A DNA stretch of 57,292 nucleotides from Candidatus Avelusimicrobium stercoris (GTDB lineage Bacteria > Elusimicrobiota > Elusimicrobia > Elusimicrobiales > Elusimicrobiaceae), in NCBI GenBank assembly GCA_002432025.1, contig DJFE01000013.1, forward strand, positions 1-57,292. The letters are read 5' to 3'. The position numbers and the translations under genes are program-made. The notes below the pieces were generated by a model. It worked only from the letters and a program-made list of their open reading frames with translations. It was not told the DNA's origin and did not search any database. Shown in pieces: positions 57,177 to 57,292 of this stretch; the stretch's first letter is position 1, and every line of letters begins with the position of its first letter.

Positions 57177-57292
57177 CGCTTGGGTTGTTTGTCTTTTTTG
57201 TTGTTGTCTTTTGGCTGTTTACTGTACAGGGGTTGTTATCGTTTTTTTTTGTTAAAATTTTGATAGATTGCGGCGGTCGTACCCGGATGTAT

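Overview
The window is a 57-kb stretch of a bacterial chromosome with moderate GC content and dense, mostly plus-strand genes. The best fit is an anaerobic gut-type member of the Elusimicrobiota. The reasons are orphan type IV pilin-like genes with no pilus assembly genes nearby, a ferredoxin-linked 2-oxoacid oxidoreductase, a complete glycine cleavage system, and the gene order rplQ-mreB. The phylum is an inference from gene content and was not tested.

Layout. 1-2100: three paralogous Cys-rich small lipoproteins, and a minus-strand pilin preceded by a structured RNA leader. 2200-17830: one S10-spc-alpha ribosomal superoperon (rpsJ to rplQ, with secY, adk, map, infA and rpoA). rpmD (L30) is missing, and an odd leader lies before rpsH. 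17840-23530: the cell-shape set mreB, mreC, mreD, mrdA, rodA. 23530-27470: a DUF2344 protein, RNase G and a cell-wall amidase. 27500-30650: a pilin whose start is invaded by palindromic repeats, an XRE regulator, a two-gene chromate-type transporter and a secreted protein that looks like a dead trypsin-fold protease. 30700-37300: a YgjP-type peptidase, gcvT-gcvH-gcvPA-gcvPB, a lipoate ligase-like protein and an M50-like membrane protein. 37284-41330: an AsmA-like protein, pyrE and an RlmI-type methyltransferase. 41350-42060: a second copy of the structured RNA leader and its pilin. 42100-45100: tRNA-Phe and a four-subunit 2-oxoacid:ferredoxin oxidoreductase. 45120-51720: mostly minus-strand genes (MFS transporter, trmL, a GIY-YIG element, alpha-glucan phosphorylase, ion transporter) plus one plus-strand pilin. 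51825-56825: tRNA-Glu, ychF, an RNA uracil methyltransferase and a PcrA/UvrD helicase with an unusual Gly/Tyr/Asn-rich linker. The last 450 bases hold more palindromic repeats.

Two candidates for an undescribed system stand out. (1) Two of the four pilin genes carry the same ~240-nt leader RNA. It has at least six helices and a long-range pseudoknot. Corresponding helices differ in sequence but keep pairing in both copies, and the last helix runs into a U-tract like an attenuator. (2) A 364-bp element holds only a GIY-YIG nuclease gene between perfect 30-bp inverted palindromic repeats. Short 85-99-bp inverted repeat pairs elsewhere in the window have the same outer ends and a spacer resembling the 3' end of the nuclease gene, so they may be its non-autonomous derivatives. 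A cluster of such repeats sits in frame inside the third pilin gene.

Weaker but specific oddities are an L4-like peptide coding scrap combined with a possible structure-bridged ribosome binding site before rpsH, several genes whose -10 box lies 6-11 nt before the ATG (leaderless candidates), and a possible small RNA opposite the oxidoreductase genes.
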